DNA of 64,000 nt from Geosiphon pyriformis (Eukaryota > Glomeromycota > Glomeromycetes > Archaeosporales > Geosiphonaceae). The position numbers and the translations under genes were made by a program. A model generated the notes under the pieces. It was given only the letters and a program-made list of their open reading frames with translations. It did no database searches and had not been told where the DNA came from. Each line of letters starts with the position of its first letter. Positions within the stretch are counted from its first letter, which is position 1. Where the stretch lies: NCBI GenBank assembly GCA_016748015.1, contig JAAOMT010000439.1:773147-837146 (forward strand), read 5' to 3'. Positions 34,701-47,660 of this stretch are shown here, one piece after another.

Positions 34701-36554
34701 GGAAATGGTGTAACAAAGAATTATTCAAAAGCAGTTGAATGGTATACCAAAGCAGCGGAAGGAGGAAATTCAAATGCACAATTTAATCTTGGAAATTGCT
34801 TTAAAACAGGAGATGGAATAACAAAAAATCTCACAAAAGCAGTTGAATGGTATACAAAAGCATCGGAACAAGGAAATTTAGATGCACAATATAATCTTGG
34901 AATTTGCTATAAAACAGGAGAGGGAGTAACCAAAGATCTCGCAAAAGCAGTGGAATGGTATACAAAAGCATCAAATAATCTTGGAAATTGCTATAAAAAC
35001 GGGCATAGAGTAACCAAAAATCTTACAAAAGCAGTTGAATGGTATACAAAATCAGCGGAAAAAGGACATTCAAATGCACAATTTAATCTTGGAACTTGCT
35101 ATTATAATGGAGATGGAGTAACTAAAGATTTTGTAAAGACAGTTAAATGGTATACAAAAGCAGCGGAAAATGGACATTCAGATGCACAATTTAATCTTGG
35201 AAGTTGCTATAAAAATGAGGATGGAGTGACCAAAGATCTCAAGAAGGCAGTTGAATTGTATACTAAAGCAGCGGAAAATGGACATTCAGATGCACAATAT
35301 AAGCTTGGAACTTGCTATAAATATGGGAATGGAGTGACCAAAGATCTTTCAAAGGCAGTTAAATGGTATACAAAATCAGCGGAAAAAGGACATCCAAGTG
35401 CACAATTTAATCTTGGAAGTTGCTATAAAAATGAGGATGGAGTAACCAAAGATCTCAAGAAGGCAGTTGAATGGTATACTAAAGCAGCGGAAAATGGACA
35501 TTTAAATGCACAATATAATCTTGCTTTTTGCTATTATAATGGGGTTGGAGTGACCAAAGATCTTTCAAAGGCAGTTAAATGGTATACAAAATCAGCGGAA
35601 AAAGGACATTTAAAAGCACAATTTAATCTTGGAATTTGCTATTATAATGGAGATGGAGTAATTAAAGATTTTGTAAAGGCAGTTAAATGGTATACAAAAG
35701 CAGCGGAAAATGGACATTCAGATGCGCAAAATAATCTTGGAGTCTGCTATTATAATGGGGATGGAGTGACCAAAGATCTTTCAAAGGCAGTTGAATGGTA
35801 TACAAAATCAGCGGAAAAAGGACATTCAAATGCACAATTTAATCTTGGAACTTGCTATTATAATGGAGATGGAGTAATTAAAGATTTTTTAAAGGCAGTT
35901 AAATGGTATACAAAAGCAGCGGAAAATGGACATTCAGATGCGCAAAATAATCTTGGAGTTTGTTATGAAAATGGGAAAGGAGTAACCAAAAATCTTGCAA
36001 AAGCGGTTGAATGGTATAAAAAAGCAGCGGAAAATGGACATTCAGATGCACAATATAATCTTGGAGTCTGCTATTATAATGGGGATGGAGTGACCAAAGA
36101 TCGCAAGAAGGCATTTGAATGGTATACTAAAGCAGCGGAAAATGGACATTCAGATGCACAAAATAATCTTGGAGTCTGCTATTATAATGGGGATGGAGTG
36201 ACCAAAGATCGCAAGAAGGCAATTGAATGGTATACTAAAACAGCAGAAAATGGACATTCAGATGCACAATATAATCTTGGAGTCTGCTATAAATATGGGA
36301 ATGGAGTGACCAAAGATCTTTCAAAGGCAGTTAAATGGTATACAAAATCAGCGGAAAAAGGACATCCAAGTGCACAATTTAATCTTGGAAGTTGCTATAA
36401 AAATGAGGATGGAGTAACCAAAGATCTCAAGAAGGCAGTTGAATGGTATACTAAAGCAGCGGAAAATGGACATTCAGATGCACAATATAATCTTGCTTTT
36501 TGCTATAAAGATGGGAATGGAGTGACCAAAGATCTTTCAAAGGCAGTTAAATAG
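31707..36554 (+). CDS. TKL-type kinase with C-terminal Sel1-repeat array; premature TAA in the kinase domain
   Basis: Exons: 31707-31988, 32062-32134, 32207-32379, 32455-32707 and 32779-36554. Introns are 71-75 nt and GT-AG; the second has a CTAAC branch site. Joined length is 4557 nt (1519 codons). The kinase reads YLGHGAFGKVEKAKY (Gly loop), IILKKLKP (Lys), YILVLEYANGGSLRDYL, QIIHRDLNSSN (catalytic Asp), ISDLGFSKN (DLG) and SDIYALGVLLWELTSGRLPFE. An in-frame TAA (32272-32274) directly follows DYL, where lysine would fit; everything else is open. A leader of about 130 residues follows, then about 30 Sel1 units (type AVEWYTKAAENGHSDAQYN). The frame ends in TAG at 36552-36554, exactly where each unit has Trp, and further units follow. 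Sel1 arrays serve as scaffolds; the partner is unknown. It is either a very recent pseudogene or an intact gene with a base error. Confidence 0.72.
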
Positions 36555-36935
36555 TATACAAAATCAGCGGAAAAAGGACATCCAAGTGCACAATTTAATC
36601 TTGGAACTTGCTATTATAATGGAGACGGAGTAACTAAAGATTTTGTAAAGGCAGTTGAATGGTATACTAAAGCAGCGGAAAATGGACATTTAAATGCACA
36701 ATATATTCTTGCTTTTTGCTATAAATATGGGAATGGAGTGACCAAAGATCTTTCAAAAGCAGTTAAATGGTATACAAAATCAGCGGGAAAAGGACATCCA
36801 AGTACACAATTTAATCTTGAAAGTTTGCTATAAATATGGTTATGGAGTAATTAAAGATCTCGCAAAGGCAGTTGAACGGTATGACGGAGTCGCAGAAAAA
36901 GGTCATTTGAATGCACAATATAAACCTTGGAGTAA
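36555..36935 (+). pseudogene. Untranslated tail of the Sel1 array
   Basis: After the TAG the same frame continues through three more good units (YTKSAEKGHPSAQFNLGTCY; AVEWYTKAAENGHLNAQY). A frameshift near 36830 follows and the last unit decays (ERYDGVAEKGHLNAQY). Confidence 0.75.
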
Positions 36936-37609
36936 GTAGATATCTTGCAATGAAGGTAATTAGTGTCCAAAGCAGTAGAAACAAGAAATATAGATGTCCA
37001 AAATAACTTAAGACTTGATATAGAAAGATATTTTCAATATATAATTAATTAGATGGCTAAATATATTTTTTATACTTTATAATTATACTTATATTCTTGC
37101 ATCTCAAATGCCAGATATTCTTTCATAAGCTCAAATGAACAATTTAAAAGTCTTAAAGCTGTTTGTTTACAATGTGAATTAACTGTTAGTTTTAATTAGA
37201 TATGATAAGAATTACATTCTTTGTTTGGGTATTTTATATCAGTTTGTTATTTTTGAGTAGAAACAAAGGTTTAAACATAAGCAAAAAGTTCATAATCGCT
37301 TACAAATTGACCGGAAGAAAATAGAAGCATATTTGAATATTATAGCAATTGCAAAAAAAAGGACAAAAAGTAGTTTGTAATAAAATTGAACATTTAAGCA
37401 TTATCTTTGAAAAAATAAAAATAATTCAATCAATGTTTTAAAATGTAAAGGATTGTGTAAAAAAAAGTATTTCAAATTAAGAAGATACAATTATTTTTAT
37501 AATTTATATAGTAAGATACAAGAAAATTGAATTTAAATAAAATAAGTAAATAAGTACTTTAATATTTAAAATAGTGACGCGAAATAAATGTCACTTTTTG
37601 TAACAAAAT
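36936..37609. other. AT-rich stretch separating Sel1 fragments
   Basis: No Sel1 similarity and no gene. It looks like an insertion or replacement within the former array. Confidence 0.45.
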
Positions 37610-37800
37610 ATTGTTATGAAAATGGGAATGGAGTAACCAAAGATCTCGCCAAAGCAGTTGAATGATATATTAAGGCAGCCGAAAAAGGATATTCAAAGGC
37701 ACAATATGATCTTGCAATCTGTTATAAAAATCGAAACGGTGTGTCTAAAGATCTTTCAAAAGCAGTTAAATGGTATAAAAAAGCTGGAAAAGAAATTCAG
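37610..37800 (+). pseudogene. Sel1 array remnant, likely the former C-terminal end
   Basis: Reads YCYENGNGVTKDLAKAVE, a TGA in place of Trp, then YIKAAEKGYSKAQYDLAICY and LSKAVKWYKKAGKE. This matches the repeat type of the gene upstream. Confidence 0.7.
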
Positions 37801-40800
37801 ATGGATAAAACATATTGCAGGCTACACACGCCCTTACAATAGATTGCCAAATATTAATCTTAATATATTTATTAATGACCAAATTTTTTAGTTGAAATAA
37901 AATAAAATAAAATAAATAATATAACCTTTTTAAAGTATTTTTTGTGTTATTTTTCATAGATTTTGTTTTGATTAAAACCATTTATTTACTTCAAATCAGG
38001 ACTTTGAACTATCTAGCTCAATGCTATAATACCACAAATTTGAATAAAAAGGGATTTAAAACATCATCTTGTTAAAATAAAATGTTTAAATTTTAAAAAT
38101 CAAGATTATATCAAATACAATTATAAAATATAATTCATTTATTACCAAATTTTATTTTAAATAAACTTTATTAATCCTTGTACACAATTATCCAATTCAA
38201 AACCAGAAATTTTCATATATTTGATATTATTAGTATTATTTATTTTTTTGTATATATATTTGTAAATAATATAATATTAAGTTTTTAAATAGTTAATTTG
38301 TAATTTTATTATTGATTTTGATGAACAAATATAATGATAATACATATTTTTTAAATTTGATTTTTTTATCTTTCTGATAATAAATTAATTTAATAACTTT
38401 GTATTTTGTATTTTTGTATAATAATAAAATCTAGCATTTTTAAATAATGTTTAAATATAAATTTGTAATAATAAAACGAAATTTATTATAAATTATGAGA
38501 TTTAATAAAATTTTTAATTTAATAAACAAATAGAGTGAATTTTATTGAACTTCAAGAAATCGAGTTTTTACAATTTAGCTTTAGATAACATAAATATTAC
38601 AATAAAAAATCAAATTTAATTATTAATTATTAAGTTTAATATTAATTAGATAATATTTTGTATATAAATTAAGTTTTTAAATGAACATATTTTAATTTTT
38701 TAGATTTTTTTCTATAGTTTATAGTTTTTAAATTAGTTAATTTTTAAAGAGTTGTCCATTAAATTGAACATATATTTTTATTTTAATAAAGTATATGTAA
38801 GAAAGATTTAAATTTTTTTTATAATTTTTTATTAATAATGAATATAAATTTTAAGTTTATCAAACTTAAAAATGCAATTAAATATATAATTCGTATAGAT
38901 CTATATAAAGTTTTAAATATACACTTTTAGATATCAAAAAGAAAATTTTACAATCACAAATTATGGGATTTTTATGATTACTGTTCGACAGATTTGGGTT
39001 CATGTAGAAAAAATGGCAGAACAAAATAAAGTTATAAAATCTATTTCTTAAGAATTTGATATTCTGTAAAATTGTATTGTAATTAATCATTCAGAAATAA
39101 ATGATATATTGAAAAAAATTAATATGGAAAAAATCTTCATGACCGCTCGATCACTTGCACACTTTCGATAAAGTAATGCATGAAATATTGCTTGGAAGAC
39201 AAGGTGAAGAAAGAAAATTTTCTTTGTGAGATAAATTACTTTGGTTTAACCAAAATTCATCATTCTGACTCATAATGATAAGAATAGAATATATATTCGG
39301 CTGAATTGATTCAATGAAACTATTAAGAAAATCTTTTTTTTTTTGATTTTTCCATGGTTTTATTAATTTGTAAAGGAACAAAGAATTTAAATCCAACATA
39401 AGAAATTACAGAAATCACAAGGGTAAAAGAACAAAGATTTAAGGTGTAAGTCATATGGATTTGTTTATCATGGAATTTTGAGACTTGTACTATTCCTCCG
39501 CTTTTCGAAATTATAATTTTTAATATGTGTACATATACCTTAATTTAGCATGGATGTATATTAATTATTCTAGGAACCTGAAATTACGTGATATAAAATC
39601 AATTTTTTTTTCAAAAAAAAGAAAATTTAGCATTGTATATCTTTCCAAAGAATAAATGAGCTTCAAACAATAGTAATCAGTTTGAGTAATGCATGTAGTT
39701 ATTCCGAACATAATATTATAAACAATGAATTTAACATTGTGCAGAGGTATCCAATTAAATACTTAATTTGTGATTCCTACACAGATGATCACCAGGGTTT
39801 TTTTTTTGCTAAATCAAGTTATAATATCATATCAATAATTGTATCATAAAATTCTGATGTTTTTTTGTTACTACTATTGTTATTCTTTAAAATTTCAAGT
39901 ATAAGAATTTACTATTTGATTGCTTTTTTATTGGTTTAAATTTAATTGATAAAATTTAATAAACGAAAAATTTAAATAAGTAAACAAATAACATTTCAAT
40001 TTCAATTTTCTATTTGTCAATATAATAAATTTCGTACAGATAACACAAAATTTTAAAATTTTCAGCGTATAAAAATACACAAATAATGATAGCTCAATAA
40101 CCATCGCATCAAATTTTTTTTATAATTAATTGTAAATTTATTGAGCAGTCATTAATATCAAATCCATTTTTTTCTGTTTTATAATTATTTTTGCTGCTCT
40201 GTTTAATTGAGAACACCAAATTGAAAAGAAATAATTAGATATAATTCACATTTTTTATTTGAATTTGCCTAACCCATAATTTTGTTATGTGAAGGTTCAT
40301 CGCTTGTCAGTACGATACTTTTGAAAAAAGAAGGTTAATATGAGCGTTTGCAATTAGTATCATGTCCAGTTTTTTATTCATTTCAAGCATTGGTTTAATT
40401 TTTAAAATATTTTGTGTGAGGTTTTATCATAAAAAAGAGCTTTAATTACTAATTTAAAGCAAAAACCAGTTTCAATTTTTTTTCGTCACGTACTGCATTA
40501 ACAGCCTTTACCAGAACAAACCTAAAAGGTATTGATATTAAAAAAAAGTATCATAATTAGATAACACAAACTTTTATATTAATATTATTAACACGAATAC
40601 CCTCAAAATGTTGAGATTAATAAATCGAATTTTCTGTCGTGACTTTGATTCCAATAAAATATGGTTATCACAAAGAAAAAAGTAAAATATAGATATTTTT
40701 TAAATTCAATTTTATAAATTAAAAAAGTTACAAGCTAGTTATTTAGTTGGTTTCATAAAATGATAGGCATATATTAACTTTAATATGATCTGTAAATCTT

Positions 40801-40912
40801 ACACTTGGGTCACCGAAAATAATTATTTCTATACCTATAAAATCTCTAAAGTATACTTCAATTGGGGTATTTTAAGTTTACCAGAAAAGTAAAATTATAA
40901 AAGAAAGTTTTC
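37801..40912. other. AT-rich intergenic DNA
   Basis: Small ORFs on the minus strand at 38878-39090 and 39151-39399 have no family features or splice context. Nothing is supportable. Confidence 0.45.
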
Positions 40913-41662
40913 TTATGCTAAAGTTTTGACCAGAAACACAATAAGGTAGATGAAAATTGGTATTGAAATTATACTGTTTATTAAACATCTTTGGGCTAGA
41001 AAAAGAGTTTCAGGGTAAATTAGAAAAGTTAAAACCTTGAAAATCACCCAAAATCAAATTTCAAAGTTTTACTCACACCATCGTCGTTTCTCTTTTTCCT
41101 TAGCACAAATCCATATTGAACCGACTATCCAAATTGGCCAGAGAAAAAATCCAAAAAAGTAAAGTTTCTTGGTAATTGACCAAGAATTTTTAGATTGATT
41201 TGGTTTAACTTCTTGAAAAGGATCCATATCCATTGTCCAAGGACGATAATATTTTGGTGGCTTATCATTTATTGATGTAGAATATTGTGGTAGGGATTCA
41301 ATAGATACAGATCTTTGTGGACGATGTGCTGCCCTTATTGGAGGTATTACTAAGGGAGTGGAAATTGTTGGTGATGTTGGAAAAGAAGAAGAGATGGAAG
41401 TATTTGGAGAAACTATAGTCTGAGGTAAGGTAATTGTCGCAGAAGATGTATTAATATTTAAATTAATAGTTGACAGTTCATTTGACGATAAAATCAAACT
41501 AGATTCTCTCTGTGGCTCTGGAGATCCTAAAGCTTCATTAAAATTCATATCCAAGCTATCTACATTTAAATTTTCTTTTGACTCTAAAGTAGGCTTTATT
41601 TTTTGACTGCCAATCTCACTGTTACTGACACAATTTTTTTCAGAATTGACTTCCAAATCCAT
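40913..41662 (-). CDS. Ser/Pro-rich membrane protein, paralogue 1
   Basis: The ATG at 41662 begins exon 1 (41662-41077). The exon-1 frame stops at TGG-TGT-GAG-TAA, but T|GTGAGT is a donor, and the intron 41076-40996 joins to exon 2 (40995-40913), giving 222 residues. The N-terminal 150 residues are Ser/Thr/Pro-rich and probably disordered (PQTIVSPNTSISSSFPTSP; RAAHRPQRSVSIESLPQYS). Then come YYRPWTMDMDPFQEV, a first membrane segment (KLYFFGFFLWPIWIVGSIWI), a basic loop (CAKEKEKRRW) and a second membrane segment (SIISIPIFIYLIVFLV) in exon 2. The hairpin with the FLWPIW motif resembles Mucoromycota proteins labelled only 'serine-rich'. Function is unknown. It is nearly identical to the gene at 47661-48386 on the other strand. 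Confidence 0.8.
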
Positions 41663-44119
41663 TAGGGAATAAAAAATTTAAATCTAACAAAGAATTTTTA
41701 TTTCCGAAATTTTCTCACTTTTAAATCTTTAAAACAGTTCAACTATGTAACCAACCACGCATAAAAATTTTTAGACATAAATTAGTTTTACTTATCTGAA
41801 GCACAGCTAAACAATTTTAGAATTGTGTTGCAATAAAGTCATTAAAGAAATCTTTGTTTTAAATTTTTTTTTCAAAGCATTTAATGCACTCGTGTGTGCT
41901 GAAATTTTGATCAAGTAATACATTATGTTAATAATTTTAATATGGATAATAATAAAATGCAAATCCCTCTATTATATTTTTTGACCGAATATTTCTTGCG
42001 AAATTACCAGTTAACAAACAAGATATTTTTAGTTTGATTTTAAAACCCAATCAATGTAAGGTGAGTGAAGAACCAAGAAAATGAACAAAAAAACTTTCTA
42101 AGCGAATCATATTAATTTCTCTATGCTTAAATTTGAAACTGTATTCTCTTCCCCCCTTTAGAAGATTTAGAATAAATTCTTTCATCATGCATTTGTAAAA
42201 AAAATTGTGTCTTAATCTTCAAACCTGTTGTAAAAATTGGGGAGATAAAGATTTGTATATGAACGCATCCATTTCACGTTAAATGTAATTTAGTAAAGTT
42301 TTATGTTTGTTATTAATTAATAAAAAAAGAATAAATGATATGAAGGAAAGATAATAGTGATCCCAGCGCTTTTCATTGTCTTTTCCCAAAGAATGGCATC
42401 CTTTGAGACAATAGATAATCGTCATGTATATCGGTTGCTCAATAATATTGCTGCAACTCAGATGTGACGTTACCAATACATTATGTGCGCAGATTTTCTA
42501 TGAAATTGGAATTAGCATTTTGTGAGAGATCGAATTAGGATTCACTGAGTGGTCATTACTTTTTTCTCCGTGATTTACCAAAAAATCAAGATTCCATGGA
42601 ATTACAAATTATTTGGAACAAAAATAAAATTTGATCAGTATTTATATCTAGTTAATCGATTATAACAATAACAGTTTACTGAATAAAAGATTATTTTTAA
42701 AGTGATATATCTTGCGAAATAAGAAATAAAAACTTTCGAAAGAAAAATATCTAGTGGTTAAAATATTTTATATTGATCTTTGCCTACAATTGTTTTTAAT
42801 AAAATATGTAATTTTCAATATAAAATATCCTTTTCACTTGATTTGATCAAAATTTATAATGCCAAATCAATTCATTAAATCATCTAATTTAAACAAAGGT
42901 GCCATATTTTCTTTATTTAAAAAATAAATTTCGGATATTCGTTTACTTTTATATTTGATCATGACCAATTTGACAAATTCGTATTTTGAAATGATTCAAC
43001 TTCTTAAAAAGTCAAGATTTATTGAACGAATCAAAAAATTGTCTTTCATAATGTCTTTAATTGAAAATGAAAAGTACAAATCTTAAATAAAGTTTCAAAT
43101 TGTTTTAAATTTCATTTGTTCAACTAGAGAAAATAAGGTATCATCAATCAAAAATTTCAAGTTTTTAATAATATATATATTTTGTACAATTTATTTGAAC
43201 TTGATAATTGGTTTTTCTGAAAACTTGTTTCATATTTTCTTTAAATGAACTGATCTTTGGATATACATTTTTTTTTGTCAAAGCTTTAAATCAATTGTAG
43301 TCACAGATTTCGAGTAGAACTTTGGTACGTTTAAAATTAATAATAATTTAATAAATGTCATGTATAAATTGTCACATAAAACATTGCAGATAATCATCTT
43401 TTTTAGTATCTTTGAATATATTATTAAATCAAGTTTTTACTCTTTATAAATAAAATTTCATCAAAAGAAACTTTTTATATATGTTGTGTATAAAATTTAA
43501 TACTACCAAGAATTATTTTAAGAATTAGACAATAACTTGAAATCTAATTTCTTATTTTACTTATTCATAAAGTTTCTTAATTATCAACATCTAAAATATG
43601 AAAGACGATCTTGTGCAGAGATTTTATTATACGATAAGTTGCAATCTAGAAGTTTTTTCAATATTAAAAATTATGCTTGTGACATAATATTCAATGGTAC
43701 TAGATCAAAATATCTGCATTACAATATAATAATAAAAAAATCTATAAAATTCTTTAAATTGACATTCAAAACGCTTGTAATAAAATTTGTAATCTTCATA
43801 ATAGCAAATCTTGGTTCACAAAATATCAATAACAATAAATTTAATATTAGGGAAAATCTATAAAATATTTACATGCTTCGTAACATAAAAGTAATACACG
43901 TACAAAACATCAATTTTATATGAGTATATTTATGTATAAACTATCAAAAATATTTTTGAACCTGTCAACTTGAATCCCTATACCTAAACATAGATACTTT
44001 TCGTACAATTTTTCGTTTGGCTTAGACTTTATTTGTTTAACAAAATTAATATTAAAATTATAATTAAAATTTGGAAAAAACTGAACTTTACATACAGTTT
44101 CTAATTGGAGAATCATGAA
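41663..44119. other. AT-rich DNA between paralogue 1 and the inverted repeat
   Basis: The first 60-80 bases resemble the upstream region of paralogue 2 (shared AAATAAAAATTCTTT). No gene was seen. The ORF at 43537-43863 lacks an ATG and family features. Confidence 0.4.
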
Positions 44120-44600
44120 TAAAGAAAGAGAATAAGCATAAAACCTTTGTTTAATCGATCAATGTCTTCTCTTAAAAAAAAAAAGAAACGAATTAGAATT
44201 CAAGGTTTGCAAAAGTTAGAATGTTTTATATTAAATATATATTTATCTCATCAAGTAAAGATTAAGTAAATTCTAAAACCTTGAATAGCTTCTCGAAAAT
44301 TTAAATTATCATATTAAATAAAGCTTCGTTTAGAATATACTACAGTTTAAATAAATAAATATCTATATTAAAAACCAATCAATCTTTAGATGGAACATAG
44401 TTTTAATAAAGAATTGAAATTAACCTATTTTTTTTAGTTAAAAATTTAAGCCTATCAATTTAACTAATTAATAAACTTAATCTTGAAATTAAAAAATCGA
44501 TAGACATTTGGTCCAGTTAATACCAAGAATCTGTATTACATTACAGGTTAATAAGACTCGTGATTCGCAGAAATGGTCCTTTCTTACCTAAGAATCCTTT
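44120..44600 (+). repeat. Inverted repeat, left arm
   Basis: Matches the reverse complement of 46050-46660. Examples are TTTAATCGATCAATGTCTTC near 44151, CATCAAGTAAAGAT.AAGTAAA near 44252, TTAAGCCTATCAA.TTAACTA near 44447, and GTCCA.TT.ATACC with TTCGCAGAAAT at about 44513-44574. Confidence 0.75.
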
Positions 44601-46049
44601 AATTGGTCCTAAGGAGTTAAACATGGGCGTTGTATTTCTGCACTTTAAGACAGGAAAAATTTAGTTGAACGAAATTATTATATCTTCTAAATATGCATTT
44701 ATTGCATATTATATGTCGTTGTTGAATGGTCTTTTACATTTTATAGTTATGGGAGTTGTTAACTTTCGAAAGTGGTAAAAAACTTATAATTTACCTTAAA
44801 CATTAAACGATAAACTGATTTCGCTGATAGGCTTATTTGTTTATTAAAAAATTTTTCTTCCTATATTTTAACGTAGAATGTTATACTAGAATTTTCAATA
44901 AAATCAATATCCATGCTTCATTATCTATTCCTTCAATAATCTTGTGACTAAGAAACAGTTACACAAATACCAATCTCTATTGTTTTTGATGAACATTTTG
45001 GATCTTTGTTCTTTTTGTCTTTGTAAATTTTGTTGTGTTTCACTCATATTTTTTTTCTTTGTTTATTGCTGATTAAATTATCAATATTTGGATCAAAAAG
45101 ATTTTCATCGAAAGTTAAAGGAATATATTATTTGTTAAATGAAAACAATTCGAAAAATCCAAAAAATCAATAAAATTAAAAAGATCACTAGCCAGAAGCA
45201 CAATGATAAATGGTTTTCAGGGAAACCCGTTCTTTTCAGAAAAGTATTCAAGGCTGAAAATTTGTTTTAATTCAAAATTCCCATTTTAACCCATTCAATT
45301 ATAGGGTACAATAACGAACAAGATAAAAATTTGAACAGCTGAAAGCAAAGATATTTAAATAACACATAAGATATCAAATCTTTTTTTTTTGTGTAGAATT
45401 TTATTATATTTCGAAACTTTATTGGTTTAAGAAACTATTAATGTATTATCTGCATTTTTGAAGTCTTCAATTAGGCTAAAATTTAAACTGTTTTCAATTT
45501 TTTTTAAAATATACAGACCTCGGTATAACCCTTTTCAAGAAATCATATACTTATCGGGGAAAATCGTTTCAAATATTTATTTATAATTCTGAAATAGGTA
45601 TAATGATAATTTCTTATTTTACAAAAGTTCGAGAACGGCGAAGCCGAATGATGTAGTCATAAAACAAAATGCATAAACTCTATAATGGTGGAATTCTGGG
45701 ATTAAAATATTAAATTGAAAACTCCACAATATATGACAGATAAATTATCAATGGTATGCAATATAAAATTGTACAATCAACAAACTTATTATCATTACTC
45801 ATTTATAGGATATGATAATTTCCTAAGGCACTTTCGTGCAACTGTATGCTCTCTGTCCCTGCTTAAAAAGTATCTGTCTTAATAGGAATACTAAAGAATT
45901 TGTACCATTTATACAATGGATCATTATTAGATAATGTACAATCTACTACCCTGCATCCCATTCTTAAAGGTTTAAATTTTATTGACAGAGAATAAGGCTC
46001 ATAAACCTCATTTAGAAATCATATGTATAAAGATGACAAAAGTCTTGTA
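44601..46049. other. Spacer of the inverted repeat
   Basis: AT-rich, with no clear self-complementarity beyond the arms and no gene. Confidence 0.45.
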
Positions 46050-46660
46050 CGATTTAGGATACAAAGAATGATTTCTGCGAACCAAAGTCTCATTAACCCC
46101 TCGTAATATAATATAAATCAGTTTAATTCTCGGTATCAATTGGACTAACTTAATATCCTTTGTTTCTAAATGTCTTTTAATCTATTGGATTATCCTATAA
46201 TAAAACCTAGTTATTAAGATGCCATTCGCCAAAAAAACTAGTACATATAAATAAACTAAAATTTTAATGCCATCCTATGCATTTTTCTAGAATTGAAATT
46301 TCTTGGTAACGCCATTTAAAAAAAATAAACGATAAATATCCATTTTAATTCCATTTTTGGGATTTTCAAACACTGTTCTTAAAAGCGTGATATTCTAATT
46401 GCAACGTCAAGTTTTTAATTAGTTAACTTGATAGGCTTAATTTTCAACCAAAACATAGGTTAATTGCTCAAGATTTTAAACTTTACTTGATCTTTACTTG
46501 ATGGCATAAATAATTTTAAAAGGATTCATTCTATTCTGAATAATTCTAACAATTCAATTAATAATAAAAATTTTGTAAAACTTGAATTCTAATTCCTCTC
46601 TCCTTTTTTTTAAGAGAAGACATTGATCGATTAAACAAGGATTTGATCCCTGCTTATTAT
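46050..46660 (-). repeat. Inverted repeat, right arm
   Basis: Reverse-complement counterpart of 44120-44600 with many small indels; the arms are diverged, not identical. They flank a 1.4 kb spacer. Confidence 0.75.
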
Positions 46661-47602
46661 CTTTCTTTGTGCAAATTTCATTAAATATTTAGGGGTAAAT
46701 TTTGAATTATAAACTTAATTTATAAATAGAGCCGTTGTTTTTTAAATTATTAGGTTAGACAAATAAGTTGGATTGTAAACATTTTAAAGAACAAATAAAA
46801 GATTCTTATAAATTTTATATATAATTTAAATTTAGAAATTAAATGGATATTATACTTTATATAAGTTTTTCTTTATCGATTGTATGACAGTTTTTATTGA
46901 ATCATGTCGTCAAGACATGAGAAGAGGCGATTCTTAATTTCTCTAATGAAAATTTAACTTTTTTGGAAAATTCAAAATAATGTATCATTTCACAAGATAA
47001 AATTAATTTTTAAAAAAATTTATTATGACATGTAACTATTTTAATTATTATTTTAGTTTTTAATCAAGTATTCAAAAAAACTATGAATTGGTAATCATTG
47101 ATTTTATCAAAAAGCTTATTATCAGGACAAAATGCATGGCAATATACAAACATTGGATTTATATAGTACTAAATTAATAAAAAATATTTTACCAGTATTT
47201 ATTACATGTTTTCATAAACGTTTTCTTTTTAAACATAAATAAATATGATAGCCTTTGACAAAGATATTAAAATTTGTTTTAATAAAATTTCTTCAGTTTA
47301 AACTATATTTTAAATATTGAGAAAATGTACGTTTATAAAATCTCACTTTTTAGATCAGGTTTAATGTATTTGTGAGATGCATGAGATGGTACAATTTCAA
47401 ACTTGCAGTGAAAAAATGGATAGATGAGTTCATTTGGATCCAAATGTTTTTCATTCAGATTTTCCTTTATATTTGATCTTTAATTTACTGGTTAAATATA
47501 AAACTTGCACAAAGACTAATTTTTTTATGATTTCATTCTGGCCTTTGTTCAAACATACCTTACAAGATCGTGTGGCATTTAGTGCATGATTATGGCAGGA
47601 TA
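46661..47602. other. AT-rich DNA upstream of paralogue 2
   Basis: No gene. A short perfect hairpin (TCATGTC-GTCAA-GACATGA) lies at about 46901-46920. Confidence 0.4.
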
Positions 47603-47612
47603 TTTATAAAAG
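47603..47612 (+). promoter_or_regulatory. TATA box of Ser-rich paralogue 2
   Basis: TTTATAAAAG lies about 55 bases before the ATG at 47661. Confidence 0.35.
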
Positions 47613-47660
47613 CAAAAATTCCAAAAATAAAAATTCTTTATTAAATTGAATTTTTTTCAA

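Noticed and set aside
33672-36114. Minus-strand ORFs in the second Sel1 array
   Set aside because: Antisense shadows of the repeat.
43537-43863. 108-residue plus-strand ORF
   Set aside because: No ATG at the start, AT-biased composition, no splice context or family features.
46901-46920. Perfect short hairpin TCATGTC-GTCAA-GACATGA
   Set aside because: Isolated; chance palindromes of this size are expected in 64 kb and no function is suggested.
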